A DNA stretch of 64,000 nt from Alkalibacterium thalassium (GTDB lineage Bacteria; Bacillota; Bacilli; Lactobacillales; Carnobacteriaceae_A): the NCBI RefSeq assembly GCF_900101165.1, contig NZ_FNFK01000001.1:93007-157006 (forward strand), written 5' to 3'. The position numbers and the translations under genes were made by a program. Numbering within the stretch: the stretch's first letter is position 1; every line of letters begins with the position of its first letter. Positions 34,833-43,275 of this stretch are shown in pieces. The notes under the pieces are model-generated. The model saw only the letters and a list, made by a program, of their open reading frames with translations. It was not told the origin of the DNA and did not search any database.

Positions 34833-35255
34833 TTACAAAACCTCCTTACACTGAGATGAAAAGTAGCGGATGGGGTAGTTTTTACGTTTTGCCCAGTTGA
34901 TCTCTGCTCTCATGCCGGAGGAAATGTGGCTTCCAAACACCCAAACTTCGGAGCATTTTGACATCAGTACATTTCCAAAGAATAAACCAAGTTCTCGTTC
35001 ATCAGGATCACTGTCATCAAGAAACTGAGTGAAAAGTAGATGCGGAGCGATGGGAATGCACCCCATCACAACCGCGAACCTACTATATCGTCTGGCGGAA
35101 TCCGTGTTACTTTCAATATCACCGGAATAGGGTGAGCAGATATACACAAGAGGCCGGAAGGCTCTGGCAGCCTTTTCTCTTTGTTCGATTTTAGTTAAGG
35201 CATCATAAGCAGTGGGGTCGTAGTAACCTTCAGCGTTGAATTTGTCAATTCCCAT
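34833..35255 (-). CDS. DUF4406-like (deoxyribosyltransferase-like fold) protein
   Basis: 140 residues with VYICSPYSGDIE, then GCIPIAPHLLFTQFLDD and EVWVFGSHISSGMRAEI, the pattern of nucleoside 2-deoxyribosyltransferase-like proteins (DUF4406). It may act on nucleotides or simply be a non-enzymatic relative. ATG 35255 has GGGAGG upstream. Confidence 0.75.
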   Translation of the reverse strand: MGIDKFNAEGYYDPTAYDALTKIEQREKAARAFRPLVYICSPYSGDIESNTDSARRYSRFAVVMGCIPIAPHLLFTQFLDDSDPDERELGLFFGNVLMSKCSEVWVFGSHISSGMRAEINWAKRKNYPIRYFSSQCKEVL

Positions 35256-35270
35256 TAGTAGAACCTCCCT

Positions 35271-35939
35271 TTATGCTGGCTTATCGGAAATCTTCATCTT
35301 GTACCATTCCAGGTATCGCTTGCGCTGTTCATAGTCTGGAACAGAGAGAAGTAGTCCGATATCAACTTTTTGAAGTGTCTCAAGCATTTTAACTTGGTCA
35401 TCGGTTAGGTACGGACGGATGCTGGTGCCTTTTTCAAGACCATATTTTTGTCTGATTTGCTTGGCAGACATCCCTGTTACAATACGGTTTATCATGTCGC
35501 ATTCATTGCTGAAGTGATAAGGCTTGGGCTTTTCGTGAAGCAGCTTTATATTTTCAGTCAGCAGAGGGAAATCCTTACGAGCTGTAACCAAAGTTGTGAT
35601 GAAATCTTCCATCTCGTTGAAACGTTTAATATAAAGCTCTTTAAATCGCATGGCCTTTTGTCCGGTGTAACCCATAACAAGCATCGTGAAACCATCTCTT
35701 GTCATCATGTAACAGGGCTGCTTTTTATTTTGAGAACTGATGTAAGAGGACGGCTCAAAATTGAGCCAAGCAAATTTTTCACTTAACCCAGAAGTGGGGT
35801 CAGTGATTCGTGCAATATCTCTAAGAACATTTTTGTGCTCCTTATCAAAAAACTCTGCCACGTAAAGACTGTCCACTCGTGCAGTGTCCCTAGTGTCTGC
35901 AAATATGCCGTATTTGTCTTTTGGAATTAATTCTTTCAT
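35271..35939 (-). CDS. Rha-family regulatory protein
   Basis: 222 residues from ATG 35939, preceded by TTGGAGG. The first 110 residues match the Rha/pRha pattern (VAEFFDKEHKNVLRDI, YMMTRDGFTMLVMGYTGQKAMRFKELYI). A C-terminal helical part follows. Rha proteins regulate phage growth and antagonise repressors in some phages. It overlaps the preceding zinc-ribbon gene by ATGA. Confidence 0.85.
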   Translation of the reverse strand: MKELIPKDKYGIFADTRDTARVDSLYVAEFFDKEHKNVLRDIARITDPTSGLSEKFAWLNFEPSSYISSQNKKQPCYMMTRDGFTMLVMGYTGQKAMRFKELYIKRFNEMEDFITTLVTARKDFPLLTENIKLLHEKPKPYHFSNECDMINRIVTGMSAKQIRQKYGLEKGTSIRPYLTDDQVKMLETLQKVDIGLLLSVPDYEQRKRYLEWYKMKISDKPA

Positions 35940-36142
35940 AGGATTTCCTCCAATCTGGACTTGCTGCACTCTGCACAGAAAAGAGCAGTTCCATAAAGGT
36001 CGCTTTCCCCATCGCTGAATAACTCCGAGATGTCTACACAGACTTCAACACCGCAATCTGGACAGGTGGTAAATACATTGTCATCATGGATTTCTACCTT
36101 GATTTCCAATGAGTCGTTGATTGTTTGCTTTACATAGAACAT
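35936..36142 (-). CDS. Small zinc-ribbon protein, 68 aa
   Basis: CPDCGVEVC and CAEC suggest a zinc ribbon. ATG 36142 has GGAGG upstream; the open frame reaches 36190. It is coupled to the Rha-type gene by ATGA. Function unknown. Confidence 0.7.
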   Translation of the reverse strand: MFYVKQTINDSLEIKVEIHDDNVFTTCPDCGVEVCVDISELFSDGESDLYGTALFCAECSKSRLEEIL

Positions 36143-36183
36143 ATTTATTACCTCCATTTCTTGAAGGCTTAAGTGCCTTCTAA

Positions 36184-36217
36184 TACTCACAGGACAGAAA
36201 ACTGCCCTGTGAGTAAT
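36184..36217 (-). repeat. CACAGGACA-GAGTAAT hairpin repeat, copy 2
   Basis: CACAGGACA at 36188-36196 and GAGTAAT at 36211-36217. The copy can form a hairpin with arms CTCACAGG and CCTGTGAG. It lies between the polymerase stop and the zinc-ribbon gene. Confidence 0.5.
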
Positions 36218-36223
36218 AAAGGA

Positions 36224-38164
36224 CTAATCTTTTTTGTAGAAATTCGTTTCATAACCATCTGCCCTCATTAAGAGCCCCTTTGCCCAAGGTGGAGTGTGGC
36301 TCATTTGATTACAGATAGACTCGATTGATGATTCCATACCAGCTTCGATGACAATTTCATCATGAACATGAATGACGATGTTAAAATCCTTGAGCGATTG
36401 CATGGAATAACACAGAAGATCACGACTGGTTGCCTGGACGATGTTCTCAACAAACTTTGGGCCATAGCTATCGATGCGTTCCCATTTTTTTGTGCCACCA
36501 ACGCCTTCATAGGTGATGCAGTCTGAACCAAACATATTTGTTCCAATGCGAGGTTTTACATAGGAGAGTCTTCTTCCAGAAGGGAGGGTGATAAAGAGCA
36601 TGCCACTTTGGTAAGAAAACCGGATGCCATGTGTTTCAGTGACGGTCCGTTCTCTAACTGCTTTCATGGCAGCCTTATCTACGTCCCACCAAAGCCTGAC
36701 TATATTTGGGTTGGTAGTACGCCAAGCAGTAACCAGAGGTTGTAGTTCATCTTCATTAAGACCCATCTCCAGAGCACCCATGGCTTTAAGAGCACCAACG
36801 GACCCGCCATAACCAAGGGCCAATTCTGCGATCTTACCTTTTTGCCTTAAGTGGCCATTGACCCCATGTTTTTCAACAGGAACACCAAACATCTGAGAAG
36901 CAGAAGCACAGTAGATATCACCACCGGACTCGAAAACTTGCTGACGCCATTTTTCACCAGCAAGCCAAGCGATAACCCGGGCTTCAATAGCAGAGAAGTC
37001 TGCGACGATAAATTTGCGACCAGGGTTAGGAATGAAGGAGGTGCGGATAAGTTCAGAGAGAACCTCGGGTATGGAATCATAAAGCATTTCTATAGCTTCA
37101 AAATTTCCACAGCGAACAAGAGCTCTTGCCTGTTCTAAATCGGGCAGATGGTTTTGAGGAAGATTCTGAAGCTGAATAATCCTTCCTGCCCATCGTCCTG
37201 TTCGATTAGCACCATAAAACTGGAACATGCCTCGGGCACGGCCATCTGCACATACTGCGTTTTCCATGGCAGAGTATTTTTTGACGGAGGACTTGGCCAG
37301 TGATTGTCTTAGCTCCAGTACTTCTTTAAGATCAGGTGGAGCTGTTTCAAGGAGTTCTGAGACCACTTTTTTACCTAATGAGTCTGTTTCAAGTCCCTGG
37401 TCCGATAACCAGTTCTTCATCTGTGCTACGGAGTTAGGGTTATCAAGATCCGTTAGTCTTTTCATTTTTTGGAGCAGCTCTGAACGAGAGCGAGTATCCA
37501 TCTTTATTGCTTCATTTACAAAAGGCATATCCAAGGATACACCACGATCATTGATCTCCTGGTCAAGGTGGTATTCATTCCACACTTCTTCAGGCACGGG
37601 AAATTTTGAAAGTTTTTCCTGGATGGCTATTTCAGCTTCAACATCGCGAAGGTTGTAGGACTTAAATTCAGACCATTTATCAGGAGCATGGACTGGAAGA
37701 TTACGAGACCGGCCACCATTTGTAGCGGTTGGGTTACAGGGCTTACAAAAGTATCTGATCAGGTCTTTTCCTTCAGAGAGTTTTTGCTTTTTCAGTCCAA
37801 GGACAGCGCCACTACCTTCTAGGGATAGAGGTAGACCCATATATGCAGACCAGACCATTGTGCATCGCCAGGATTTTGGGCTGAGGTATTGACCATTAGG
37901 AAAACCTAGCCATTTAGACAAACAGATTCTTTCGAACTGGGCATTAAAAGCCCACTTAGTAATGGATGGATCAGTGAGGGCTGATTGTATTTCTTCAGGA
38001 AGTTTTTTACCACTGGCAAGGTCGATCACCTCGATATCGCCACCATCGATGGAGTATCCAAAAAGTAGGATCTCAAAGTCAGGTGATTCTATATAGCGGT
38101 AGACCCCGCTTTTGGCGAGGTCTACACTACTATAGCTTTCGATATCGATGCTTAATGTTTTCAA
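36224..38164 (-). CDS. Phage DNA polymerase, family A
   Basis: 646 residues. The N-terminal 3'-5' exonuclease begins LSIDIES; the polymerase has motif A DFSAIEARVIAWLAGE and motif C HVHDEIVIEA. It replicates the phage genome. The start is a TTG that overlaps the DUF2815 stop (TTGA), with GAGGA nine bases upstream. Confidence 0.92.
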   Translation of the reverse strand: MKTLSIDIESYSSVDLAKSGVYRYIESPDFEILLFGYSIDGGDIEVIDLASGKKLPEEIQSALTDPSITKWAFNAQFERICLSKWLGFPNGQYLSPKSWRCTMVWSAYMGLPLSLEGSGAVLGLKKQKLSEGKDLIRYFCKPCNPTATNGGRSRNLPVHAPDKWSEFKSYNLRDVEAEIAIQEKLSKFPVPEEVWNEYHLDQEINDRGVSLDMPFVNEAIKMDTRSRSELLQKMKRLTDLDNPNSVAQMKNWLSDQGLETDSLGKKVVSELLETAPPDLKEVLELRQSLAKSSVKKYSAMENAVCADGRARGMFQFYGANRTGRWAGRIIQLQNLPQNHLPDLEQARALVRCGNFEAIEMLYDSIPEVLSELIRTSFIPNPGRKFIVADFSAIEARVIAWLAGEKWRQQVFESGGDIYCASASQMFGVPVEKHGVNGHLRQKGKIAELALGYGGSVGALKAMGALEMGLNEDELQPLVTAWRTTNPNIVRLWWDVDKAAMKAVRERTVTETHGIRFSYQSGMLFITLPSGRRLSYVKPRIGTNMFGSDCITYEGVGGTKKWERIDSYGPKFVENIVQATSRDLLCYSMQSLKDFNIVIHVHDEIVIEAGMESSIESICNQMSHTPPWAKGLLMRADGYETNFYKKD

Positions 38165-38739
38165 GACAGGAAATCCTCATCAAGGTCAGTGGCGAAATCG
38201 TCCTCAGCCCTGGACTTTCCACCAAGAGGCTCGCCGTCTCTTATTTTCTGGAGGTTGTTAAGACCGCAGGCGATTCCTCTGTTTCCGTTGCTGTTAAAGG
38301 CGTAGAAGTTGATGCTTGCCCTACCATATACTCCACTGTAAACCTCGGAGCGAGTAAGGATAACATTTCTGTCTGCATCTACAATGCCTGGAGCAGTAGC
38401 GGAGTTTGCATTGATGAAATAGGCATTGGCATAGGCTGGATCGTCTGGTCTTTCCAAATCTCCGTCTCTGAGAGGCGTTTTGATACTTGTAAGAGGTGGG
38501 ATAGACTTTCCGTTACCTTTAAGCTTTGCTTCACCTTCATGGTAAGCAGCCTCAATGGCAACTTTGACTTTTGCTACAGTTGCAGTATCTGATTTAGGAA
38601 TGATGAGGGATACCGAGAACTTTGGAGTGCCACCGTTGATGGACTTTGCTTCCCAGACATTGGCGTAAGACCAGCGAGTGTCAGGACCTGTGATAACCTT
38701 CATGGGGTTGCTGTTTGATTTGTTTGCATTATTGGACAT
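38161..38739 (-). CDS. DUF2815 protein (single-strand DNA binding-like)
   Basis: 192 residues from ATG 38739, with AAGGAGG upstream (open frame to 38844). It has TPKFSVSLIIPKSD, YANAYFINANS and an acidic end (EDDFATDLDEDFL), typical of phage single-strand binding proteins such as gp2.5. It overlaps the polymerase start and is likely its partner at the fork. Confidence 0.83.
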   Translation of the reverse strand: MSNNANKSNSNPMKVITGPDTRWSYANVWEAKSINGGTPKFSVSLIIPKSDTATVAKVKVAIEAAYHEGEAKLKGNGKSIPPLTSIKTPLRDGDLERPDDPAYANAYFINANSATAPGIVDADRNVILTRSEVYSGVYGRASINFYAFNSNGNRGIACGLNNLQKIRDGEPLGGKSRAEDDFATDLDEDFLS

Positions 38740-38752
38740 ATGATTTTCCTCC

Positions 38753-39874
38753 TTAAATTTCATTAAAATCGTGTTGTGCTGTATTAATTGGCGGACGTTT
38801 GTCGCTCTCAGGAACCAGTGTTGGTTTCCCTTGAGGCTTTTCAATGTAGCTTCCTAGAACTTCCTCAAATCGCTTCTTACCGATAAGAGAGGTCATGGCA
38901 GTAATGCCAAGAAGCTTTTGTTCATATGGATCAAAGCCTTCTGCGCTGACGGCTTTAGCAACCGCAGTTTCATCAGTGTATCTTCGATTGGAGCGTCCTT
39001 CGACCAGCTTCCATCCGTTCCACTGCTTTCCGCTGACTGCTGATTGCAGTGCGTAATCTTTGATATCTGATGCCCAAGAGATTAGACCATCTATTTTAAT
39101 TAGGATGTCTTCAACCTCGTAATCATCGAGTAGAGGGGGTATCTTGAAGTCGTATTTGGCCAGCTCCATGTTGTACTCAGCTCTGGTGCGGCATTCATGT
39201 TTCGCTTTGCAAAACCCACACCACTCACCGCACTTGAAGTCTCCTTCACCGGCAAAGGCTAGCTCTGCAGTTGGTTTAAGAACTTCATTAGCCCACTGGT
39301 ACAAGGATTCTTTAGATACTGTGTGGGTGGATATGTTGTTTCTACGAGGCTGATAGATAGTCATGGAAACAGTATCGATGTCATAGATTCCATCGAAGAT
39401 TTCTAGGGCACCTAGTGTATAGAGCTTCATCTGCGGATTATCTTCAGCTTCAACTAAAATCCCCTGTCCATGCTTGTAGTCGCATACGTGGATCTCCGAA
39501 TCAGCTATGATCAAGCAATCTCCGGTCCCGAAGCCGCCTTCAACGTACTTAGAGAAGTCCAGCCTTTGCTCTATAAGAACAACCGGGTCCGAACATTTTT
39601 CTTTTGCAGTTTCTACCTGCTCAAGAATGTAAGCTGCATAGCCGTTCGCACATTCTTCCATCTCTTCACTAAAGTAGGTGAGATTCTCTGTTGGGTCTTT
39701 GGCTCGGAGCCCAAGAGCAACTTTTAATTTGTACTCACATAGGGTATGAGCGTCGGTGCCTTCTGCGGCGTAGCTACTTCCTTTATCTTCATAAGACTCA
39801 CTGAGCCTGACAGAAGGAGGACAGTTTAACCACCTATGAGATGAAGAGGCTGAAAGAAGTGCATGCTTACCCAT
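38753..39874 (-). CDS. DUF2800 protein, RecB-like PD-(D/E)XK nuclease
   Basis: 373 residues. N-terminal HALLSASSSHRWLNCPPSV, then CDYKHGQG as nuclease core, and a C-terminal cluster CGEWCGFCKAKHEC that could bind an iron-sulfur centre, as in AddB/Cas4-type nucleases. ATG 39874 has GAGG nine bases upstream and overlaps the preceding gene by 8 nt. It probably works in phage recombination with the DUF2815 protein. Confidence 0.87.
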   Translation of the reverse strand: MGKHALLSASSSHRWLNCPPSVRLSESYEDKGSSYAAEGTDAHTLCEYKLKVALGLRAKDPTENLTYFSEEMEECANGYAAYILEQVETAKEKCSDPVVLIEQRLDFSKYVEGGFGTGDCLIIADSEIHVCDYKHGQGILVEAEDNPQMKLYTLGALEIFDGIYDIDTVSMTIYQPRRNNISTHTVSKESLYQWANEVLKPTAELAFAGEGDFKCGEWCGFCKAKHECRTRAEYNMELAKYDFKIPPLLDDYEVEDILIKIDGLISWASDIKDYALQSAVSGKQWNGWKLVEGRSNRRYTDETAVAKAVSAEGFDPYEQKLLGITAMTSLIGKKRFEEVLGSYIEKPQGKPTLVPESDKRPPINTAQHDFNEI

Positions 39875-40181
39875 TTCCAAGTACCTCAGCTTCTGCTAGG
39901 AGTGCTGGATAATCTGAAGCATTAATTTCTGACAGCTTATCAGCACCATACTTTTGAAGTAGCTCTCGAATTTTTGATGTATGACCATCTCGACTTTTTT
40001 CAGCCAGAACCGCTCTAACTTCTTCCAGCGTTATGGCCTTTTCTTCCGGTGCTGATTTAGCTGGTGTTGGTTCATCGCTACTACTGAACATGCTGGAAAG
40101 AGACTGAGATATGCCTATCAGCGTTTCACCACATTGGTTCAGCTCCTTAACTAGTAGAGAGAGTTCACTCATTTTGCCCAT
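39867..40181 (-). CDS. Small helical phage protein, 104 aa
   Basis: Starts MGKMSELSLLVKELNQCGE; the C-terminal part (TLEEVRAVLAEKSRDGHTSKI without a break) looks like a helical DNA-binding or ligand domain found in several phage proteins. ATG 40181 has GGAGG eight bases upstream. It precedes the nuclease gene and overlaps it. Function unknown. Confidence 0.7.
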   Translation of the reverse strand: MGKMSELSLLVKELNQCGETLIGISQSLSSMFSSSDEPTPAKSAPEEKAITLEEVRAVLAEKSRDGHTSKIRELLQKYGADKLSEINASDYPALLAEAEVLGNG

Positions 40182-40341
40182 CTGGTTTTCCTCCTTTTTC
40201 TTTCTCTTGCTGCGATAGCGTTGTAAGCTTCTTAGCAAGGCGCTTTGACACTACGCTGATGGTGGTAAGGACATCGGCTAGTTCTTCATCCATTTCAGGA
40301 TCCCGGCCCTGAGTGTCAGTTTGGTTTGCTTGATTCTGCAT
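40165..40341 (-). CDS. Small phage protein, 58 aa
   Basis: A 58-residue gene below the usual length cut-off. It starts at ATG 40341 with GGAGG seven bases upstream and overlaps the next gene by 17 nt. The product is acidic at the N-terminus and basic helical at the C-terminus (VSKRLAKKLTTLSQQEKEK). Function unknown. Confidence 0.7.
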   Translation of the reverse strand: MQNQANQTDTQGRDPEMDEELADVLTTISVVSKRLAKKLTTLSQQEKEKGGKPDGQNE

Positions 40342-40380
40342 TGTTTACCTCCGTTCCGAGGGCTGTTTTGTTCCCCTCAA

Positions 40381-40414
40381 CCCTCACAGGACAAAAGTGA
40401 GAAGTTTGAGTAAT
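40381..40414 (-). repeat. CACAGGACA-GAGTAAT hairpin repeat, copy 3
   Basis: CACAGGACA at 40385-40393, GAGTAAT at 40408-40414; CTCAC/GTGAG arms. It precedes the 58-aa gene. Confidence 0.5.
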
Positions 40415-40439
40415 GACTTTGAAAAATAGTTTTTATGAT

Positions 40440-40482
40440 GCCCTCTGATATCCACAGGACACCAGAGGGCGTTTTGAGTAAT
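40440..40482 (-). repeat. CACAGGACA-GAGTAAT hairpin repeat, copy 4
   Basis: CACAGGACA at 40453-40461 and GAGTAAT at 40476-40482. The core lies in the loop of an 8-bp stem GCCCTCTG/CAGAGGGC (40440-40470). It follows the sigma-like gene and may also act as its terminator. Confidence 0.5.
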
Positions 40483-40485
40483 GAA

Positions 40486-41034
40486 TTACATCCAGTCTTT
40501 TAGGACTTCTCTTAGTTGGGAGAAAAGTTTAAGTTTACGATTGTTGACTGTCTTTTGAGCGCAACCAATGCACTCAGCAATTTCTCGTTCGGTTTTTCCT
40601 ATGCTAAAGAGCTCAGCAATACGGCGATTCTCTGGGTCTAGTTCATCCAGGGCAGCGAAGAGTTCCTCAAGAAGCAACTTGTCCTCCACGAGTTCATCAA
40701 TGTTAATTGAATCTGGTACGTCGAAACCATCATCACTAAACTTGTCTAATGAGAGGACACTGCCTGTCCGATCAATTAGTGGTAAACCTTTTTCAGCACG
40801 TTCCAGATCGCATTCGCGGCAGTTTCGAGTACATCTCTTTGTGCCGCCTTTGCCGTCACTGATGATGCAGCGCTTCTCGCGTTCTTGACGTTTTTTCTCT
40901 GCCCACAATGGTTGCTTATAGGCGCGATACACTTCTTCGGTGACTTCAATAACTTGATCTTCAATTGTTAGGTGCCAAGCACCATCATAAAAATCCTTGT
41001 TTTTTGGTTGACTTTGGTTTTCGTTGATTGACAT
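40486..41034 (-). CDS. RNA polymerase sigma-like factor
   Basis: 182 residues. The C-terminus (about 122-180) is a sigma-70 region 4 helix-turn-helix (LDELDPENRRIAELFSIG, EREIAECIGCAQKTVNNR). The middle has a cysteine group (CTRNCREC). The N-terminus does not look like region 2, so it may regulate transcription without being a full sigma factor. It is the first gene of the phage early block and has a structured leader. GGAGGG precedes the ATG. Confidence 0.83.
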   Translation of the reverse strand: MSINENQSQPKNKDFYDGAWHLTIEDQVIEVTEEVYRAYKQPLWAEKKRQEREKRCIISDGKGGTKRCTRNCRECDLERAEKGLPLIDRTGSVLSLDKFSDDGFDVPDSINIDELVEDKLLLEELFAALDELDPENRRIAELFSIGKTEREIAECIGCAQKTVNNRKLKLFSQLREVLKDWM

Positions 41035-41044
41035 ATAAATAGCC

Positions 41045-41170
41045 CTCCTTCGGCTTTAAACCGAGATGGAGAGCTCATATGCCATAGCTAATAAGCCTCA
41101 AGGCAGACTGGTACCGTAGTCAGGAGTTATCTCCATCTCAAACTGGCACCAGCACTTCCAAGTGGCTGGA
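41045..41170 (-). ncRNA. Structured leader upstream of the sigma-like gene
   Basis: On the - strand a 9-bp stem GAGATGGAG/CTCCATCTC (41131-41139 with 41063-41071) closes a region of about 60 bases with further small stems. A hairpin CCAGCACTT/AAGTGGCTGG (41149-41169) lies before it and CGG-CCG (41051-41063) after it, next to the ribosome binding site. This looks like a cis-regulatory RNA that could control translation. I cannot match it to a named class. Confidence 0.45.
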
Positions 41171-41287
41171 GCATGCGTATTTAGTTTTTCATCACTTAAC
41201 ACTTGGAAGATGCCTGTACATGGCTGTTAAATGATGTTTTGTTGTAACTATGTACTAATCATAATTGAGTGAAATATGTTTTTAAAC

Positions 41288-41389
41288 GAAGTGGGACTTC
41301 CTGAAATCGGGGCAAAATAATCAACCGTTACACCAACAAAGATGTAACGGTATTGATAAGGCTGAAAAAGTAACAGGAAGTGGGACTTC
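41288..41389. repeat. Twin GAAGTGGGACTTC palindromes around a CCGTTACA inverted repeat
   Basis: GAAGTGGGACTTC (GAAGT/ACTTC arms) occurs exactly at 41288-41300 and 41377-41389. Between them ACCGTTACA (41324-41332) pairs with TGTAACGGT (41343-41351) around 10 bases. The gap between phage and defence operon holds no other gene. This could be a control region or the right prophage end. Confidence 0.55.
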
Positions 41390-41447
41390 ACTTTTTTCAA
41401 AATTATTTTTAAATTATTTTTGTTCCTTTATAATTTGAATAAATAAG

Positions 41448-41467
41448 TTTGGTATTTGAATACCAAA
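41448..41467. promoter_or_regulatory. Perfect 20-bp palindrome, operator candidate
   Basis: TTTGGTATT and AATACCAAA are separated by TG, just 12 bases upstream of the -35 box of the defence operon. Position and symmetry suggest a binding site for a dimeric regulator. Confidence 0.6.
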
Positions 41468-41479
41468 ATAAAATAATGA

Positions 41480-41508
41480 TTGACACGGTTCGTTGGGGGT
41501 GCTATATT
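41480..41508 (+). promoter_or_regulatory. Sigma-A-like promoter of the defence operon
   Basis: TTGACA (41480-41485) and TATATT (41503-41508) with a 17-base spacer, 45 bases before the first start codon. Confidence 0.8.
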
Positions 41509-41553
41509 TTATTTAGAGTAGTATTTGGAGATTTATCTGAGGAGGTCATTAAT

Positions 41554-43170
41554 ATGCGTAACGACAAGCGAATGAACCAAATTTGGACTCGCTATAATGC
41601 ATTAAGAGGATATACAGTTCTATCTGAGCTACCTGTTGCGCTCTTCCTTTTAAAGAAGACAAAAGAGGAGTTTGTGACTACCTCTAAAAAGCATAGTGAA
41701 CTAAAAGCTTATGAAATCATGCTTTCAATAGCAGATAGCCATGATATGAAGAACCCTTTTCAAGATTCAAAGGCTTTTTATAGTGCCTTTTTGGCTATGG
41801 ATGATGAAGATATGGATTGGGAAGAAGCTCTTGCATCTGCTGATCCAAAAGAGATGTTTTATATACCGAGCGTTTTGATTGATGAGTTTGAAAAACATTT
41901 CAAGCCAACCACTAAATTGGTGCTGATTCCTGAAGCTGAAAAATTCACACCCAACCTTTCCGAGTTGGTGAATAATCATTCTGATTGCGAATTTGTAATA
42001 ACGACGATGAACAACGTTAGTAAAGCGCTTCTTGATGAAATGTTTAAAGGATATTCCAATGTAGTTGTGGAGCAGACAAGCATATATGATTATGAATTTA
42101 CATCAAGGAAATTCGATCTAATCTTAGCTGTACCAATTTTTGGAGCTAGGGAACGTGCTGAAGACGATGGAGAGTTTATCTGCAGAGAGTATGAAATGAT
42201 TGCTGTTGAAAACTTGCTACTACACTTAAACAGTTCAGGTGAACTTGTAATAGTACTCCCTGCAAGGATAACTTTTGCATCTGGAACTGTAAAAGACTTA
42301 AGAGAGTTTATCCAAGGCATGTATAAGTTAGAAGAAATTGCTGAGTTACCAGCAGGAATATTTACGGCTACTGCCATCAAGACCTATATGTTTACAATAA
42401 CAACTGGAAGAACCGAAGATGTAATGATTAAAAGATATGATTCTGCTAGAAAAAATACCAAACGAGACGGAATCAATGAACTGGTTCTTACTGAAGATAC
42501 CTTTGTGATGTTAGATGAGTTAATGGAAATGGGATATTGGAATGTTGATCATTTCTTTGCCATGGTAGACGCAGATTGGCAGCGTTATCAAGACTCAAGC
42601 ATTAAAAAGGAAGAGCTGGGCAACATTGCTGAAGTTTTTAGAGGAAAAGCGGTCAACAAAAAAGACCCCAACGGAAGCATTGGAGTCGTTAATATATCAA
42701 ATCTAAAGGATTTTGAAATTGATTATGAGGGCCTAGATTTTATTGAGGAGGAAGAGAGAAAAGTTGCAAATTATATACTCAAAGATGGGGACCTCCTATT
42801 ACCTGCCCGAGGGACGGCTATAAGAATAGCAGTTTTCGAAGAACAAAATTACCCGTGTATAGCATCTTCCAATATTATTGTGATTAGACCAAATGACAAA
42901 CTACTTCTAGGGATATATTTGAAAGTGTTCTTGGATAGTCCAATGGGAAACAAAGTCTTAGCCGGAAAGCAACAAGGGACAGTCGTCATTAACACCAGCT
43001 ATAAAGACTTGAAGACATTAGAAGTTCCCCTACTTAGAATTGATGAGCAAAAGGTAATAGCTGATGAATATAAATTAGAGTATACAAAATACGCTGAAAC
43101 TGTTCGTCTTGCTGAAGATAGATGGCGTGAAGTTGAAGAACGTCTACAAAATAGTATTTTCAAAGTTTAA
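41554..43170 (+). CDS. Degenerate methylase fused to a half specificity (HsdS-like) domain
   Basis: 538 residues from ATG 41554, preceded by GAGGAGG. The N-terminal about 340 residues resemble the fold of N6-adenine methylases (FDLILAVPIFGARE, NLLLHLNSSGELVIVLPARI, AGIFTATAIKTYMFT) but lack a clear SAM motif, and the catalytic NPPF/Y position reads AVPIFG. Residues about 350-538 form one HsdS-type target recognition domain with its coiled-coil helix (ELGNIAEVFRGKAV, LEVPLLRIDEQKVIADEY). It probably recognises DNA without methylating it. It is the first gene of the operon; the next start lies about 105 nt downstream. Confidence 0.75.
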   Translation: MRNDKRMNQIWTRYNALRGYTVLSELPVALFLLKKTKEEFVTTSKKHSELKAYEIMLSIADSHDMKNPFQDSKAFYSAFLAMDDEDMDWEEALASADPKEMFYIPSVLIDEFEKHFKPTTKLVLIPEAEKFTPNLSELVNNHSDCEFVITTMNNVSKALLDEMFKGYSNVVVEQTSIYDYEFTSRKFDLILAVPIFGARERAEDDGEFICREYEMIAVENLLLHLNSSGELVIVLPARITFASGTVKDLREFIQGMYKLEEIAELPAGIFTATAIKTYMFTITTGRTEDVMIKRYDSARKNTKRDGINELVLTEDTFVMLDELMEMGYWNVDHFFAMVDADWQRYQDSSIKKEELGNIAEVFRGKAVNKKDPNGSIGVVNISNLKDFEIDYEGLDFIEEEERKVANYILKDGDLLLPARGTAIRIAVFEEQNYPCIASSNIIVIRPNDKLLLGIYLKVFLDSPMGNKVLAGKQQGTVVINTSYKDLKTLEVPLLRIDEQKVIADEYKLEYTKYAETVRLAEDRWREVEERLQNSIFKV

Positions 43171-43275
43171 CAATAGAGAGTCCTTTTATAAGGAACTGCG
43201 AAGGTATGAACATTAAATTATTTGCGATGGCTACACGTCCGAAAGGCAAAAGTCTTGCAACTTGGAGGAGATAAC

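Noticed and set aside
41035..41279. tRNA or known riboswitch upstream of the sigma-like gene
   Set aside because: The stems do not form a cloverleaf, and no conserved core of a riboswitch that I know could be matched. It is listed as an unassigned leader.
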